From Oscillospiraceae bacterium (GTDB taxonomy: Bacteria; Bacillota; Clostridia; Oscillospirales; Oscillospiraceae): a stretch of DNA of 38,195 nt. Location: NCBI GenBank assembly GCA_031262405.1, contig JAISHS010000034.1, positions 1-38,195 on the forward strand, given 5' to 3'. A model generated the notes under the pieces. The model was given only the letters and a program-made list of their open reading frames with translations, was not told where the DNA came from and ran no database searches. The translations under genes and the position numbers were made by a program. Shown here piece by piece: positions 15,377 through 24,711 of the stretch. Within the stretch, counting starts at the first letter, position 1. Every line of letters begins with the position of its first letter.

Positions 15377-18300
15377 ATGAGTAGCGGACGAAGCCGAAAA
15401 GGGTTCACGCTAACTGAATTATTGACCGTGGTCGCGATTATCGCGGTTCTGGCGGCGGTGGCAGTGCCGAGCATTATCACCATCCAACGGAACCTGCGCT
15501 TCGCGCGCGTTGAAGAGGCGGCGAGAACGATTTTTCTCGCCGCCCAGAGCCGCATGAGCGAGCTTGCAGCGTCCGGGGAGCTGGACGCTCTGGTCGACGA
15601 GACGAAGACGCCGGTGGTGGTCGATGAGAAGGCCGGAACGAGAATGGACGAAAAGCCTAAGGACTTTCCGGAGTTTTTGAGCTGGAACGCTGATAACTAT
15701 TATTATCTGGACAGCCATAAGGTAGTTGAGGAGACAGGGCGTCCCGAGACGGAGCTGCTTGTTACGGCGGAGTCTATCGGCGAGCTTGCCAGCGGTGCGG
15801 CCTATGAGCTGAATATCACGGACGGCGGGCAGTTTTATATAGAGTATAATATACAAAGCGGCATGGTCTACGGCGTGTTTTTCAGCAACAGTACCTTCAC
15901 ATATCCGCCGAGCAATGGTGAGCTGGATGCGGACTTTCGCACCGATTCCTCCCTGCGCAAGGGCGCAGATCCAATGTTCGGGTATTACGGCGGGGCGAAT
16001 ATCGATCTGTCGAAGGTGCCGAGCCTCAAGGCGCCGGAGTTTTGGATTGTGGACGATGACGGGGACGAGGAATGGGAGCTTAATCCTGTAGCAGAATATG
16101 ACCACACTCTCTATGTGAGATTTTCAAAGCTAATCAAAGACGGTATCAGCTATTCATACAATTTAAGACTTACAGATCAGCATGAGAATATGGTTGAGAT
16201 TATAATTCCGAGTGGTGATGTGCCTGCTATTTATAACGATTTTGTTAGGGTTACGACGGGTAATACTGTCGTAGATCTTTCTAGCGAATATTACACCGTC
16301 ACGCTCGACAGGCTCGTGGGGGACGGCTTCAACAAGATTTTCTCGACGCTCACACCTGGGGACGATTTGACGATTACGCTGACGGTTCAAGCGACGCAGA
16401 GCGTGGAAGATGGCGAGGACATAAGCTTGTTGCCCAGCTCCACGACGCAGGTCTATAACAGCCTGTTTGCTTCGCGCAGCGAGGGCAACGACTTAGAGGG
16501 AGAAGTCGATGGCGACACGGTCAATATCGCGAACGCGCGGCATTTGCAGAATCTTGACGAGAGCCACTCCGGCGTAAACAAAGCGGCGGTTGATAACACT
16601 ACCGGCCTAGTTGTTGCGGCGAAGCAGACCGCTGACATAGCTTGGCCGGAGGACATTGCAGACGATACTGAGACTCAGGAAATCAATGAATCGGTGACGT
16701 ATCAGTTTAAGCCGATAGGGAACGATCCGCTTCTGAGCTATAACGGGCAGGGCAATAAGATTACGGGGCTGGACGCCCCGATGTTTGGCGTGTTTGGCGG
16801 CGATGAGGATGAGTCCAAGACGCTGGAGGATATCAATCTCGTAAATTCGAAGGTTGCGGTGACGGCGGCGAACACGAACGCCGGGGCGCTGGCGCAGATA
16901 TTGCAGTATGTAAATGTTGAAAAATGCGCGGCGTATTCGGACGGCGAAGCGCCGAAGCAACCGGAGCCCCCGGAGGGGGAGGATCAAACTACGCCTCCGC
17001 CTGACGCGGATTATAAAAACGCGACGGTTTCGGGTACGGGGAGCGTCGGGGGACTTGTTGGCCTCGCACAGAATTGCACGATTTCAGAGTCCTTCGCCGC
17101 GATGAATATAATTACGGGTTCGACCAGCGGCTCTGTCGGTGGTCTGGTTGGCTTGGCCGAGGGCACGAGCTTTTCCAAGTGCTGGGCGGACACGGGCTAT
17201 TGGGACATGACGGGTACGGAGGGTAAGCCGAACGCCTGGCACGAGACGGACGAGATAATTGACGTGGGGCTGATTGCCAACGGCGGGAACGTCTCGGGCT
17301 TTGCTTGCTTTGGAGGGACAGAGAACGAAGCGGAGAATTGCTACAGTGTCGGGAATATCAGCGGCAATATTGGCAGTGGCAATGCCGCGGGCTTTGCCTA
17401 TGTCTATGGCGGCGCGGAAGTGGAGTTTAGGAACTGTTATGCTGCCGTGACGTATAAGGATGCGGACGTCACTAGCGGGACGATTTTTGGTTTCGCGAAC
17501 GCGGGAACGAGCTTTACAAACTGCAATTATCTCAATACGAGCGGGATTACCTATAAAGAACCAGAAGGCGTAACAGAGCCTAAGGGCGTCTCTTCCAAGA
17601 AGCTTGCCGAGTGCATGGACGGCAAGAGCGGCTGGGTCTCCGGCAAGCGCAACACGGAGGCTTCGACGAAGGTTTACGGGCGGGTAGACGTTGACGAGAC
17701 GGACGATGATAAGAGCGCAATTACCTATCCCTATCCGCGCCTGAGTAATACGATACACTATGGCGACTGGGCGGACGCCGCCGAGGCGAGGCTGGTGTAT
17801 TATGAGCTCTATGATACAAACAAGGATGGGGCGGGCGATGTCCTAGGCAAATGGACGGGAAACGTCTCGGGTAATGGCACCGACGAATACGGCGTCTGGA
17901 CGGATGACGAGTCTGTCGATGCCGATGAGCTTCGCACACTCAACAGCACGTCAGTCCTCCCCGATGACACTGGTGTCGTGCGCGGCGTGGCGGTGGTCGA
18001 GGACGGCTATGGGTTTATTGTGCCTGAGGGCGACGCGTTTGACAGCGACGGCGTGGTTTCCGTGTCGGAGTCTGGGACGGAGAGCGAGGTAGAAATAACA
18101 AACGACAAGCCGGTCAGGGTTAGCGTCGATGGCGTGAACTATGATTTGTATAAGATGAATCTTGCGGACATCTATACGAGCAGAGCGTCGCTGTTTTACA
18201 CGCAGATTTTGTATACCCCGACCGGAAGTGAAGCACAGGATGACGAGAAGCTCTGGCTGAACCCCAATTTTGCAAAGACCAACACCGTGGCTGAGTCCAT

Positions 18301-21300
18301 ACCCAAGTCGCGGATTCCGGGAGGGGATTTGAGCGCGGATCCGATCAGACCGATTTATATACGCACGGCGCGGCAGTTGTCGCGTCTGGGACTGTTGGGC
18401 GGAACTGCGCCCACGAGCGAAGGCGGCAGTTTGATTTCCGGCGGGGCTGCTTGGGGCGCGGTTCCCAACAACTATTGGTACCGCGGATATCAGCAGGATC
18501 GGGACATCGACTTTGAGACGTATGGGTATGAGGCTGGTAAAGAAAACTGGAAGCTGCCGCTTTACAGAATAGGCTACAACGGCAACGCCTATTTTGATCA
18601 ATATGGCGGTAATGGCGATAAAACGGGGACTAACTTCTTTGGCACATATAACGGCGGATGTTTTATAATTGAAGGCGCGGACGTGTCGCCTCAAGATCAA
18701 GATAATGTAGTAAATTTGACAGGCGACGATTTATTTAGTGAGTCCGCGAGTATGGGGCTGTTCGGCACGGTTGTATGTAACCCTAACAATGTACAGGAGG
18801 ACCTGAGCAAACCATCTAACGGCGCTAACCTAAAAGACATCGTGTTCCTTAGCGATTTGGAAGGTGTTAACACCTATTCCATATCCGGCAGCAGTCAGAT
18901 CGGCGGGCTGGTGGGCTATACCTTCTGTGCGAGGATAACAAACTGCGCGGTGGCGGGCTTTAACATCACAGCCACAGGACCGGTGCGCGATGATGGCGTA
19001 GGCGTGCAGACGGGGGGCTTTGTCGGCCACTGCGACAACTACACCTTGATAACAAATTGCAGCGCGGCGAACATTACAGTAGACGGCGTAGACGGCACAG
19101 GCGGTTCGTTTAAGTCTACCTATACAGGAGAAAATTTCAACAATGAAAATAACACCTATAAGGGCGGCTTTGTCGGCACGAACAACGGCGCGATTGAAAA
19201 TTCCTATGCCTTTGTCAGCGTCGGTCAAGGTAATAATGATATTGCCGCAGATGTACCTGGGGCACAAACCGTCGATGAAAGTCTCCTTGGAACCATGTAC
19301 AGCTTTGCGGGGACGACATTCGAGCACAATATTGACAGCTATATTGAAAACTGCTACAGCGTCGCTCTGAATCCGGACGGGACGTTGCGCCGCGAGGGCT
19401 TCACTTACGGTGTGACTGGGGATCAAGAAAAGAATACTGTGCGTTGGGAGACGGGGCGTGAGTTTGGGTATGTGAACGGTCTTACCGGGAAAGAGGCGTA
19501 TAACCTCGGGGAGATTGACAGTATCGCGCTCAAATCGCTTGCTGACGTAAATACAGGCTGTACGCTGGGCTGGAATGATAATAAATCGGTTATCTCCGAA
19601 CCAATCAGCGAGTCGCTGAAAGGAAAAGCTTTCCCCTTCCCGGGGGCGGTTAGGAATAAGGCAGGGGACTATATCCACTACGGCAACTGGCCGGCGGAGC
19701 TTGTGCCGGAGAAGCCGGAGCCGACGCTGGTATACTATGAGAAGTATGAAGACGACAGCTATGGCGTCTGGACGAACTATGCTGTCAGCGCTTCCGGCGT
19801 AAATATGGGCGAGCTGGACTCGCTAAACAGCAGGTCTATCCTCGCAGACGGCTTGGCGGTTGTCGAGGACGGCTATGGGTTTATTGTGCCTCTGAACGGT
19901 AGCTTCGACGGCGGCGTAGGGGGCGCAAGCATAAGTCAAGGCGGCGCGGCGGTGGTTGAGTTTGCCGACGGAAACACCACGGTCGTTGACCGTGTAATAA
20001 AAGAGAGCGTTAAATATAATTTGTATAAGCTGGATTTGGAGGAAATTGAGACGCGCAGTGCATCGGTGTTTTACACTCCGATAACGTACACGCCGGAGGG
20101 CGGCACGGCGCAGCAGCTATGGTTGAACCCCAACTTTGCCAAGACTAACTTTTTGGATCCCAGAACTACAGGTTCGCGTCCGGCGGCGATTCCGGGGAAT
20201 GACGTGAGCGTGACGCCGACAAATCCGATTATAATTCGCACGGCGCGGCAGCTGTCGCGTCTGGGACTGATGGGCGGAGCCATGGTCGCGGGCGGAGAAT
20301 GGGGCGCTTACCGTGATGAAAGCAACGGTGAAGGTGACTATATCTATACAGGCGCATTGAACCTCAACAACTATTGGAACCGCGGCTATCAGCAGGAGCG
20401 AGATATTGACTTTGAGGCGTATGAGTCCGAGCAGACGCTGTACAGAATCGGCTACAACGGCGGAGCCTATGACTGGTACCGACCTTTCACTAATCCAAAT
20501 AACGACGATGATCCACTTAACAATGTTAGAGTTGAAGGCAATAGGATGCCGACTAACTTCTACGGCTCATATAATGGCGGTTGCTTTATAATCGAAGGCG
20601 CGAGTGTGATGACTCAAGATGTGCTGTCCACTCTTCCTGTCCTTATGCCGGATAATAATCTACAGGGATGGACGGTCAACGAGGAAGCGAGTGTGGGGCT
20701 GTTCGGCGCGGTTGCAGGCAGAATAACAGAGCAAGACGGCGCGCCGCCAGAGGACGGCGGCGGAAAGCTCACAAATATCGTGTTCCTAAGCGATTTGGGC
20801 GGTGAGGATGATCCCAGCGGTACGAACACCTATTCCATCTCCGGCAGCGATCAAGTCGGCGGGCTGGTGGGCTATGCCTACGGCGCGGAGATAACAAACT
20901 GCGCGACGGCAGGCTTTGCAATCATAGCCGAAGGGCCGGAGGGACGCGCCGACGACGTCGGCGTGCAGACGGGCGGCTTCATCGGCCACTGCGACAACTA
21001 CACCGTCATAAGCAAATGCAGCGCGGCGAACATCAGCGTGACGGACGAAGAGGGCGTCACTACTGGCGGATATTTTGAGTCTAAAGCTGAACTACCAGAT
21101 AGCTATAAGGGCGGGTTTGTCGGCACGAACAACGGTGCGATTGAAAATTCATATGCACTTACAACTGCCCATCCCGACAGAGACACACAAGATGAGGCAG
21201 GCTTCGGAACCCTTTACAGCTTTGCCGGGGCGACCTATGAGGAAAATGATGACAGCTATATTGAAAACTGCTACAGCGTCGCGCTGGACGTTGAAGGTAA

Positions 21301-24300
21301 TCTGCGCACTGTAGGCTTCAGTTACGGGATTATTATAGAGGTTCGAGATGGGGTTGAATATAGATTAGACCGGAACACGACGTACTGGGACACAGGTATT
21401 GATTACTATAAGAATCAAAACGAGAACAACTATTCGGAAATTTTAGGCTTGGTTTCAAGTGATGGCAGTGAGCTGGGCTGGAATAGTAACGGCGCGATTA
21501 TCGCGCATCCTTTCAGCAAGTCGCTGGAAGGAAGGGCTTTCCCCTTCCCGGGGGCGGTCACAAACGCTGAGGGGCAATATGTCCACTACGGCAACTGGGC
21601 GACTTCGATTGCGAAACAGCCGACGCTGGTGTACTATGAGAAGTATGAAGACGGCACATATGGGCTCTGGGCGGACGATGCTGCCAGAGGCTATCCGGGG
21701 CTAGACACGCTCAACAGCAGGTCTGTCCTCGAAGGCGGCTTGGCGGTGGTCGAGGACGGCTACGGCTTCATTGTGACTGATGGCGGTGACTTCAATGAGA
21801 GCGGCGTGGTTTCCGGAGTGAGCGACCTTGGAATTGGCATATGGAACGCCGAGGAGGGAATCGAAATCACGAATGTCATCGCCGGAAACATCATCTATGA
21901 TTTGTATAAGCTGGAGCCGACGGATATTGAGACGATGAACGCAAGCACGTTCTACACGCCGATAACATACACGCCGGAGGGCGGTCCTGCGCAGCCGTTC
22001 TGGCTGAATCCCAGCTTTGCCAAGACCAACGTCGCGGCTGCGACCGCACCCACGCAGATTCCGGGGGAGAACGTGGACGCGGACTTGACGGACGACGTAA
22101 CAGGCATAAAAAATCCGATTATAATCCGCACGGCGCGGCAGCTGTCGATGCTGGGGCAGCTGGGCGGAACTGCGCCCAAGGTGGTCGAAGACGGGTCTGT
22201 CGGCAGTTGGATTTCCGGCGATCCGGGAGCTTGGGGCGCTTACCTTGACAATGGGAACTTGAACCTCAACAACTATTGGAACCGCGGGTATCAGCAGGAG
22301 CGGGACATCGACTTTGAGAAGTATACTGCGTTCCCTGAACCCGTTGAAGATGAATCCGATGATGGTGAAGCTGATGAAGGTGAATCCGGTGAAGATGTGT
22401 CCGGTGAAGATGAAGATAAAGTGCCCTCGCAGAGGCTGTTCAGAATAGGCTATAACGGCGGACAATACGATTATAGTACTACTCCCGGTAATAGGGCGGG
22501 GACGGTCTTCTTTGGCTCGTATAACGGCGGAGAATATATAATTGAGGGCGCGAAAGTGGAAACTCAAGATGATATGCCATATTCTGAGGAAGACGACTTT
22601 TTCGCGGACGCGAGTATGGGGCTGTTCGGTGCGGTTGCGAGCAGGGTGTCGCCGGAACCCTGGGGTCGGGATGAACCAAGTGACGGCGGCAACTTGACAG
22701 ACATTGTGTTCCTGAGCGATTTGGGCGGCACCTATATTGATGGCACTGAAGATACGATTGACACCTATTCTATCAGCGGCAGCAATCAGATAGGCGGGCT
22801 GGTGGGCTATGCCTACGGCGCGACGATAACCAACTGCGCGACGGCGGGCTTTGCAATCATAGCCGAAGGACCGGGGTATAACTCTGATAACGGCGTGCAG
22901 ACGGGCGGATTTATCGGAAACTGCGACAGCTACACCGTCATAACAAACTGCAGCGCGGCGAATATCAGCGTGACGGATGATGAGGGCAACATCACAGGCG
23001 GTTCGTTTACGTCGACTACTCCAGGTAATATAAACAACACCTATAAGGGCGGCTTTGTCGGTGCGAATAACGGTGTGATTCGAAATTCCTATGCTTTCGT
23101 AACCGTCGATCCCGACAGCGTCGTACCGGATGATCCCGATACAGCAGATGTTGATGAAAGATTCGAGACCGTGTACAGCTTTGCCGGATCAACCTATATG
23201 CCCGAAGTCCGACCTGATCGGGAGAGCGATATAATAAACTGCTACAGCGTTGCGCTGAACCCGGACGGGACTCTGCACGCGGCGGGCTTCACTTACGGGG
23301 TGACCGGCACTAACGCGGGATATAACCCATCGTACTGGAGGACAGGTGTTGAATATAACGGCTGGAACGACACTGCTATCAACGGTCTGGCGGGAATGGG
23401 CAGGAACTTTGGCGACTTGGTGTACGCTTATCCCTTCAGTGCATCGCTTAAATCCAACGGAGAGTTGCTGAGCACGGGATTCCCCTTCCCGGGAGCGGTC
23501 ACGAGGGGCGGGCAATATGTCCACTACGGCAACTGGGCGAAGCCGGAGGTCGATCCTCCCCCGGCTCCGAAGCTGGTGTACTGGGAGCAGTATGAGGATG
23601 GCTACGGCGTCTGGGACGGGAGCGATATCAATACGCTCCGAGACGCTACGGTTATTGCGGACGGCTATGGCTTCCTAGCGACTCAAGGCGGCGCCTTTGC
23701 GGGCGATGTATCTGGAGCAATTGACGTAACTTACGAGGCTGAAGTCAGCACCGGAAACTATTTGTATACGCTCAATTTGGCGGCCATTGAGACAAACACG
23801 GCGGCGGTCTTCTACACGCAGATAACGTACACGCCAACGGAGGGCGATGAAACAGAATATTGGCTGAATCCGAGCTTTGCCAAGACCAACTTAGCAGTTG
23901 AACCCACGACGAATCCGGATACAGGCGAGCGTTTGGTTCCGGGAAGGGATGCACAGCATTCGATTATCATCCGCTCGGCGCGGCAGCTCGCGAATCTGGG
24001 GTATGGGCAACTCGAGAGTAGCACTACGAACCTCGGCTACTATTCCAGATATTACTTGCAGGAGATTGATATTGACTTTGATGAGTATGATTCCGAGTTG
24101 CCGGATATGACGCCGATAGGATATAGAGGATGGAGTGACGATCAAAGCGCACGACCATTCACCGGTTATTACGACGGCGGCGAGAACAGCATAAGCGGGA
24201 TAAGTATATCATCCGATCAGGCCAATATTGGATTGTTCGGCTATGTCGGGAGCGGCACAATCAGCAATTGCAGGGTCACGGAGTTAAGCATAATATCATC

Positions 24301-24640
24301 AGGGGGCGGGCGTACCGTCGGTGGCTTTGTTGGAATTAACAACGGCGGGACAATAGAGTACTGTAACGTTACGGTGACGGTGACCATTATTAACGGAGGC
24401 GGAGATACCATCGGCGGCTTCGTGGGAACTCATAGCGGAACAATCACAGGCTGTTATGCGGCGGTAACCATAAATAAGCAAGGCGGAGGTACCGTCGGAG
24501 GCTTCGTCGGGGTTATCACTTCCGGGACAATCAGCAATTGCACGGTTACGGAGTTAATCATAAATCCAGCAAATAGCGGCGGCACCATCAACGACTTCGT
24601 TGGGGGAAGAGACGGCGGGGAAATCATTCCTCCACCATAA
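15377..24640 (+). CDS. Giant modular type IV prepilin with GLUG-type repeats, 3087 aa
   Basis: A 3087-residue protein with a canonical class III prepilin signal: SRKG at 6-9 is the cleavage site, then F10 and E14 (mature positions 1 and 5) and a hydrophobic helix to about residue 33, so PilD should process it. GGAGG (15365-15369) precedes the ATG. Residues 46-550 form a mixed region. A first GLUG block (GGLVG...NC) occupies about 555-720. Tandem modules then start at Y795, Y1435 and Y2071 (640, 636 and 646 residues), with a shorter fourth from Y2717. Each begins YGDW/YGNW and carries VVEDGYGF, NPNFAKTN, IRTARQLSRLG, RGYQQ-RDIDF and GLUG units; the first three end PFPGA or PYPRL before the next YGNW. 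Such beta-repeat architecture suggests a surface adhesin displayed by the pilus. The 3' end looks frameshifted. No ordinary major pilin accompanies it. Confidence 0.93.
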   Translation: MSSGRSRKGFTLTELLTVVAIIAVLAAVAVPSIITIQRNLRFARVEEAARTIFLAAQSRMSELAASGELDALVDETKTPVVVDEKAGTRMDEKPKDFPEFLSWNADNYYYLDSHKVVEETGRPETELLVTAESIGELASGAAYELNITDGGQFYIEYNIQSGMVYGVFFSNSTFTYPPSNGELDADFRTDSSLRKGADPMFGYYGGANIDLSKVPSLKAPEFWIVDDDGDEEWELNPVAEYDHTLYVRFSKLIKDGISYSYNLRLTDQHENMVEIIIPSGDVPAIYNDFVRVTTGNTVVDLSSEYYTVTLDRLVGDGFNKIFSTLTPGDDLTITLTVQATQSVEDGEDISLLPSSTTQVYNSLFASRSEGNDLEGEVDGDTVNIANARHLQNLDESHSGVNKAAVDNTTGLVVAAKQTADIAWPEDIADDTETQEINESVTYQFKPIGNDPLLSYNGQGNKITGLDAPMFGVFGGDEDESKTLEDINLVNSKVAVTAANTNAGALAQILQYVNVEKCAAYSDGEAPKQPEPPEGEDQTTPPPDADYKNATVSGTGSVGGLVGLAQNCTISESFAAMNIITGSTSGSVGGLVGLAEGTSFSKCWADTGYWDMTGTEGKPNAWHETDEIIDVGLIANGGNVSGFACFGGTENEAENCYSVGNISGNIGSGNAAGFAYVYGGAEVEFRNCYAAVTYKDADVTSGTIFGFANAGTSFTNCNYLNTSGITYKEPEGVTEPKGVSSKKLAECMDGKSGWVSGKRNTEASTKVYGRVDVDETDDDKSAITYPYPRLSNTIHYGDWADAAEARLVYYELYDTNKDGAGDVLGKWTGNVSGNGTDEYGVWTDDESVDADELRTLNSTSVLPDDTGVVRGVAVVEDGYGFIVPEGDAFDSDGVVSVSESGTESEVEITNDKPVRVSVDGVNYDLYKMNLADIYTSRASLFYTQILYTPTGSEAQDDEKLWLNPNFAKTNTVAESIPKSRIPGGDLSADPIRPIYIRTARQLSRLGLLGGTAPTSEGGSLISGGAAWGAVPNNYWYRGYQQDRDIDFETYGYEAGKENWKLPLYRIGYNGNAYFDQYGGNGDKTGTNFFGTYNGGCFIIEGADVSPQDQDNVVNLTGDDLFSESASMGLFGTVVCNPNNVQEDLSKPSNGANLKDIVFLSDLEGVNTYSISGSSQIGGLVGYTFCARITNCAVAGFNITATGPVRDDGVGVQTGGFVGHCDNYTLITNCSAANITVDGVDGTGGSFKSTYTGENFNNENNTYKGGFVGTNNGAIENSYAFVSVGQGNNDIAADVPGAQTVDESLLGTMYSFAGTTFEHNIDSYIENCYSVALNPDGTLRREGFTYGVTGDQEKNTVRWETGREFGYVNGLTGKEAYNLGEIDSIALKSLADVNTGCTLGWNDNKSVISEPISESLKGKAFPFPGAVRNKAGDYIHYGNWPAELVPEKPEPTLVYYEKYEDDSYGVWTNYAVSASGVNMGELDSLNSRSILADGLAVVEDGYGFIVPLNGSFDGGVGGASISQGGAAVVEFADGNTTVVDRVIKESVKYNLYKLDLEEIETRSASVFYTPITYTPEGGTAQQLWLNPNFAKTNFLDPRTTGSRPAAIPGNDVSVTPTNPIIIRTARQLSRLGLMGGAMVAGGEWGAYRDESNGEGDYIYTGALNLNNYWNRGYQQERDIDFEAYESEQTLYRIGYNGGAYDWYRPFTNPNNDDDPLNNVRVEGNRMPTNFYGSYNGGCFIIEGASVMTQDVLSTLPVLMPDNNLQGWTVNEEASVGLFGAVAGRITEQDGAPPEDGGGKLTNIVFLSDLGGEDDPSGTNTYSISGSDQVGGLVGYAYGAEITNCATAGFAIIAEGPEGRADDVGVQTGGFIGHCDNYTVISKCSAANISVTDEEGVTTGGYFESKAELPDSYKGGFVGTNNGAIENSYALTTAHPDRDTQDEAGFGTLYSFAGATYEENDDSYIENCYSVALDVEGNLRTVGFSYGIIIEVRDGVEYRLDRNTTYWDTGIDYYKNQNENNYSEILGLVSSDGSELGWNSNGAIIAHPFSKSLEGRAFPFPGAVTNAEGQYVHYGNWATSIAKQPTLVYYEKYEDGTYGLWADDAARGYPGLDTLNSRSVLEGGLAVVEDGYGFIVTDGGDFNESGVVSGVSDLGIGIWNAEEGIEITNVIAGNIIYDLYKLEPTDIETMNASTFYTPITYTPEGGPAQPFWLNPSFAKTNVAAATAPTQIPGENVDADLTDDVTGIKNPIIIRTARQLSMLGQLGGTAPKVVEDGSVGSWISGDPGAWGAYLDNGNLNLNNYWNRGYQQERDIDFEKYTAFPEPVEDESDDGEADEGESGEDVSGEDEDKVPSQRLFRIGYNGGQYDYSTTPGNRAGTVFFGSYNGGEYIIEGAKVETQDDMPYSEEDDFFADASMGLFGAVASRVSPEPWGRDEPSDGGNLTDIVFLSDLGGTYIDGTEDTIDTYSISGSNQIGGLVGYAYGATITNCATAGFAIIAEGPGYNSDNGVQTGGFIGNCDSYTVITNCSAANISVTDDEGNITGGSFTSTTPGNINNTYKGGFVGANNGVIRNSYAFVTVDPDSVVPDDPDTADVDERFETVYSFAGSTYMPEVRPDRESDIINCYSVALNPDGTLHAAGFTYGVTGTNAGYNPSYWRTGVEYNGWNDTAINGLAGMGRNFGDLVYAYPFSASLKSNGELLSTGFPFPGAVTRGGQYVHYGNWAKPEVDPPPAPKLVYWEQYEDGYGVWDGSDINTLRDATVIADGYGFLATQGGAFAGDVSGAIDVTYEAEVSTGNYLYTLNLAAIETNTAAVFYTQITYTPTEGDETEYWLNPSFAKTNLAVEPTTNPDTGERLVPGRDAQHSIIIRSARQLANLGYGQLESSTTNLGYYSRYYLQEIDIDFDEYDSELPDMTPIGYRGWSDDQSARPFTGYYDGGENSISGISISSDQANIGLFGYVGSGTISNCRVTELSIISSGGGRTVGGFVGINNGGTIEYCNVTVTVTIINGGGDTIGGFVGTHSGTITGCYAAVTINKQGGGTVGGFVGVITSGTISNCTVTELIINPANSGGTINDFVGGRDGGEIIPPP

Positions 24641-24684
24641 CTGACGGTGTGTACACCATCCCTGTTCGCTATGGCAACTGGCCG
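17759..24684 (+). repeat. Tandem 1.9-kb coding modules of the giant pilin
   Basis: Module boundaries taken at the YGNW codons are 17759, 19679, 21587, 23525 and (in a shifted frame) 24670. The spacings are 1920, 1908, 1938 and 1145 bases, so there are three full modules and one short one. Some blocks are nearly identical at DNA level: the GGFVGTNNGAIENSYA block around 19160 recurs at 21110, and the VVEDGYGF block around 17995 recurs at 19860 and 21750. Other parts have diverged or carry length changes. The copies are good substrates for homologous recombination. Confidence 0.85.
22344..22420 (+). repeat. Acidic simple-sequence expansion inside module 3
   Basis: Low-complexity DNA built from GAAGATGAATCC- and GGTGAA-like units encodes an Asp/Glu/Ser/Gly-rich stretch at about residues 2323-2348. 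Module 2 has no such insert at the equivalent place (between DIDFE and LYRIGYNGG). The units keep the reading frame, so the insert probably grew by slippage. Confidence 0.75.
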
Positions 24685-24690
24685 ACATAA
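24634..24690 (+). pseudogene. Out-of-frame C-terminal tail of the giant pilin
   Basis: The called frame stops at 24638-24640. The -1 frame across the same place reads TITDGVYTIPVRYGNWPT and stops at 24688-24690. The YGNW motif is the one that follows every previous module end, so this tail belongs to the protein's ancestral frame. A single-base loss upstream, for example in the G runs at 24602-24606 or 24617-24620, would explain it; an assembly error would look the same. Confidence 0.7.
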
Positions 24691-24711
24691 AGAGAAGCAC
24701 AGGAGAGGCGG

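Noticed and set aside
18830-22567. Several long minus-strand frames (up to about 288 codons) inside the giant pilin
   Set aside because: They lie opposite the repeat modules and recur with them, as expected for shadows of a repetitive gene. Their products are not protein-like.
24617-24623. Programmed -1 frameshift at GGGGAAA near the end of the giant pilin
   Set aside because: The run is not in the X-XXY-YYZ phase relative to the coding frame and no clear downstream pseudoknot is seen, so mutation or sequencing error is more likely.
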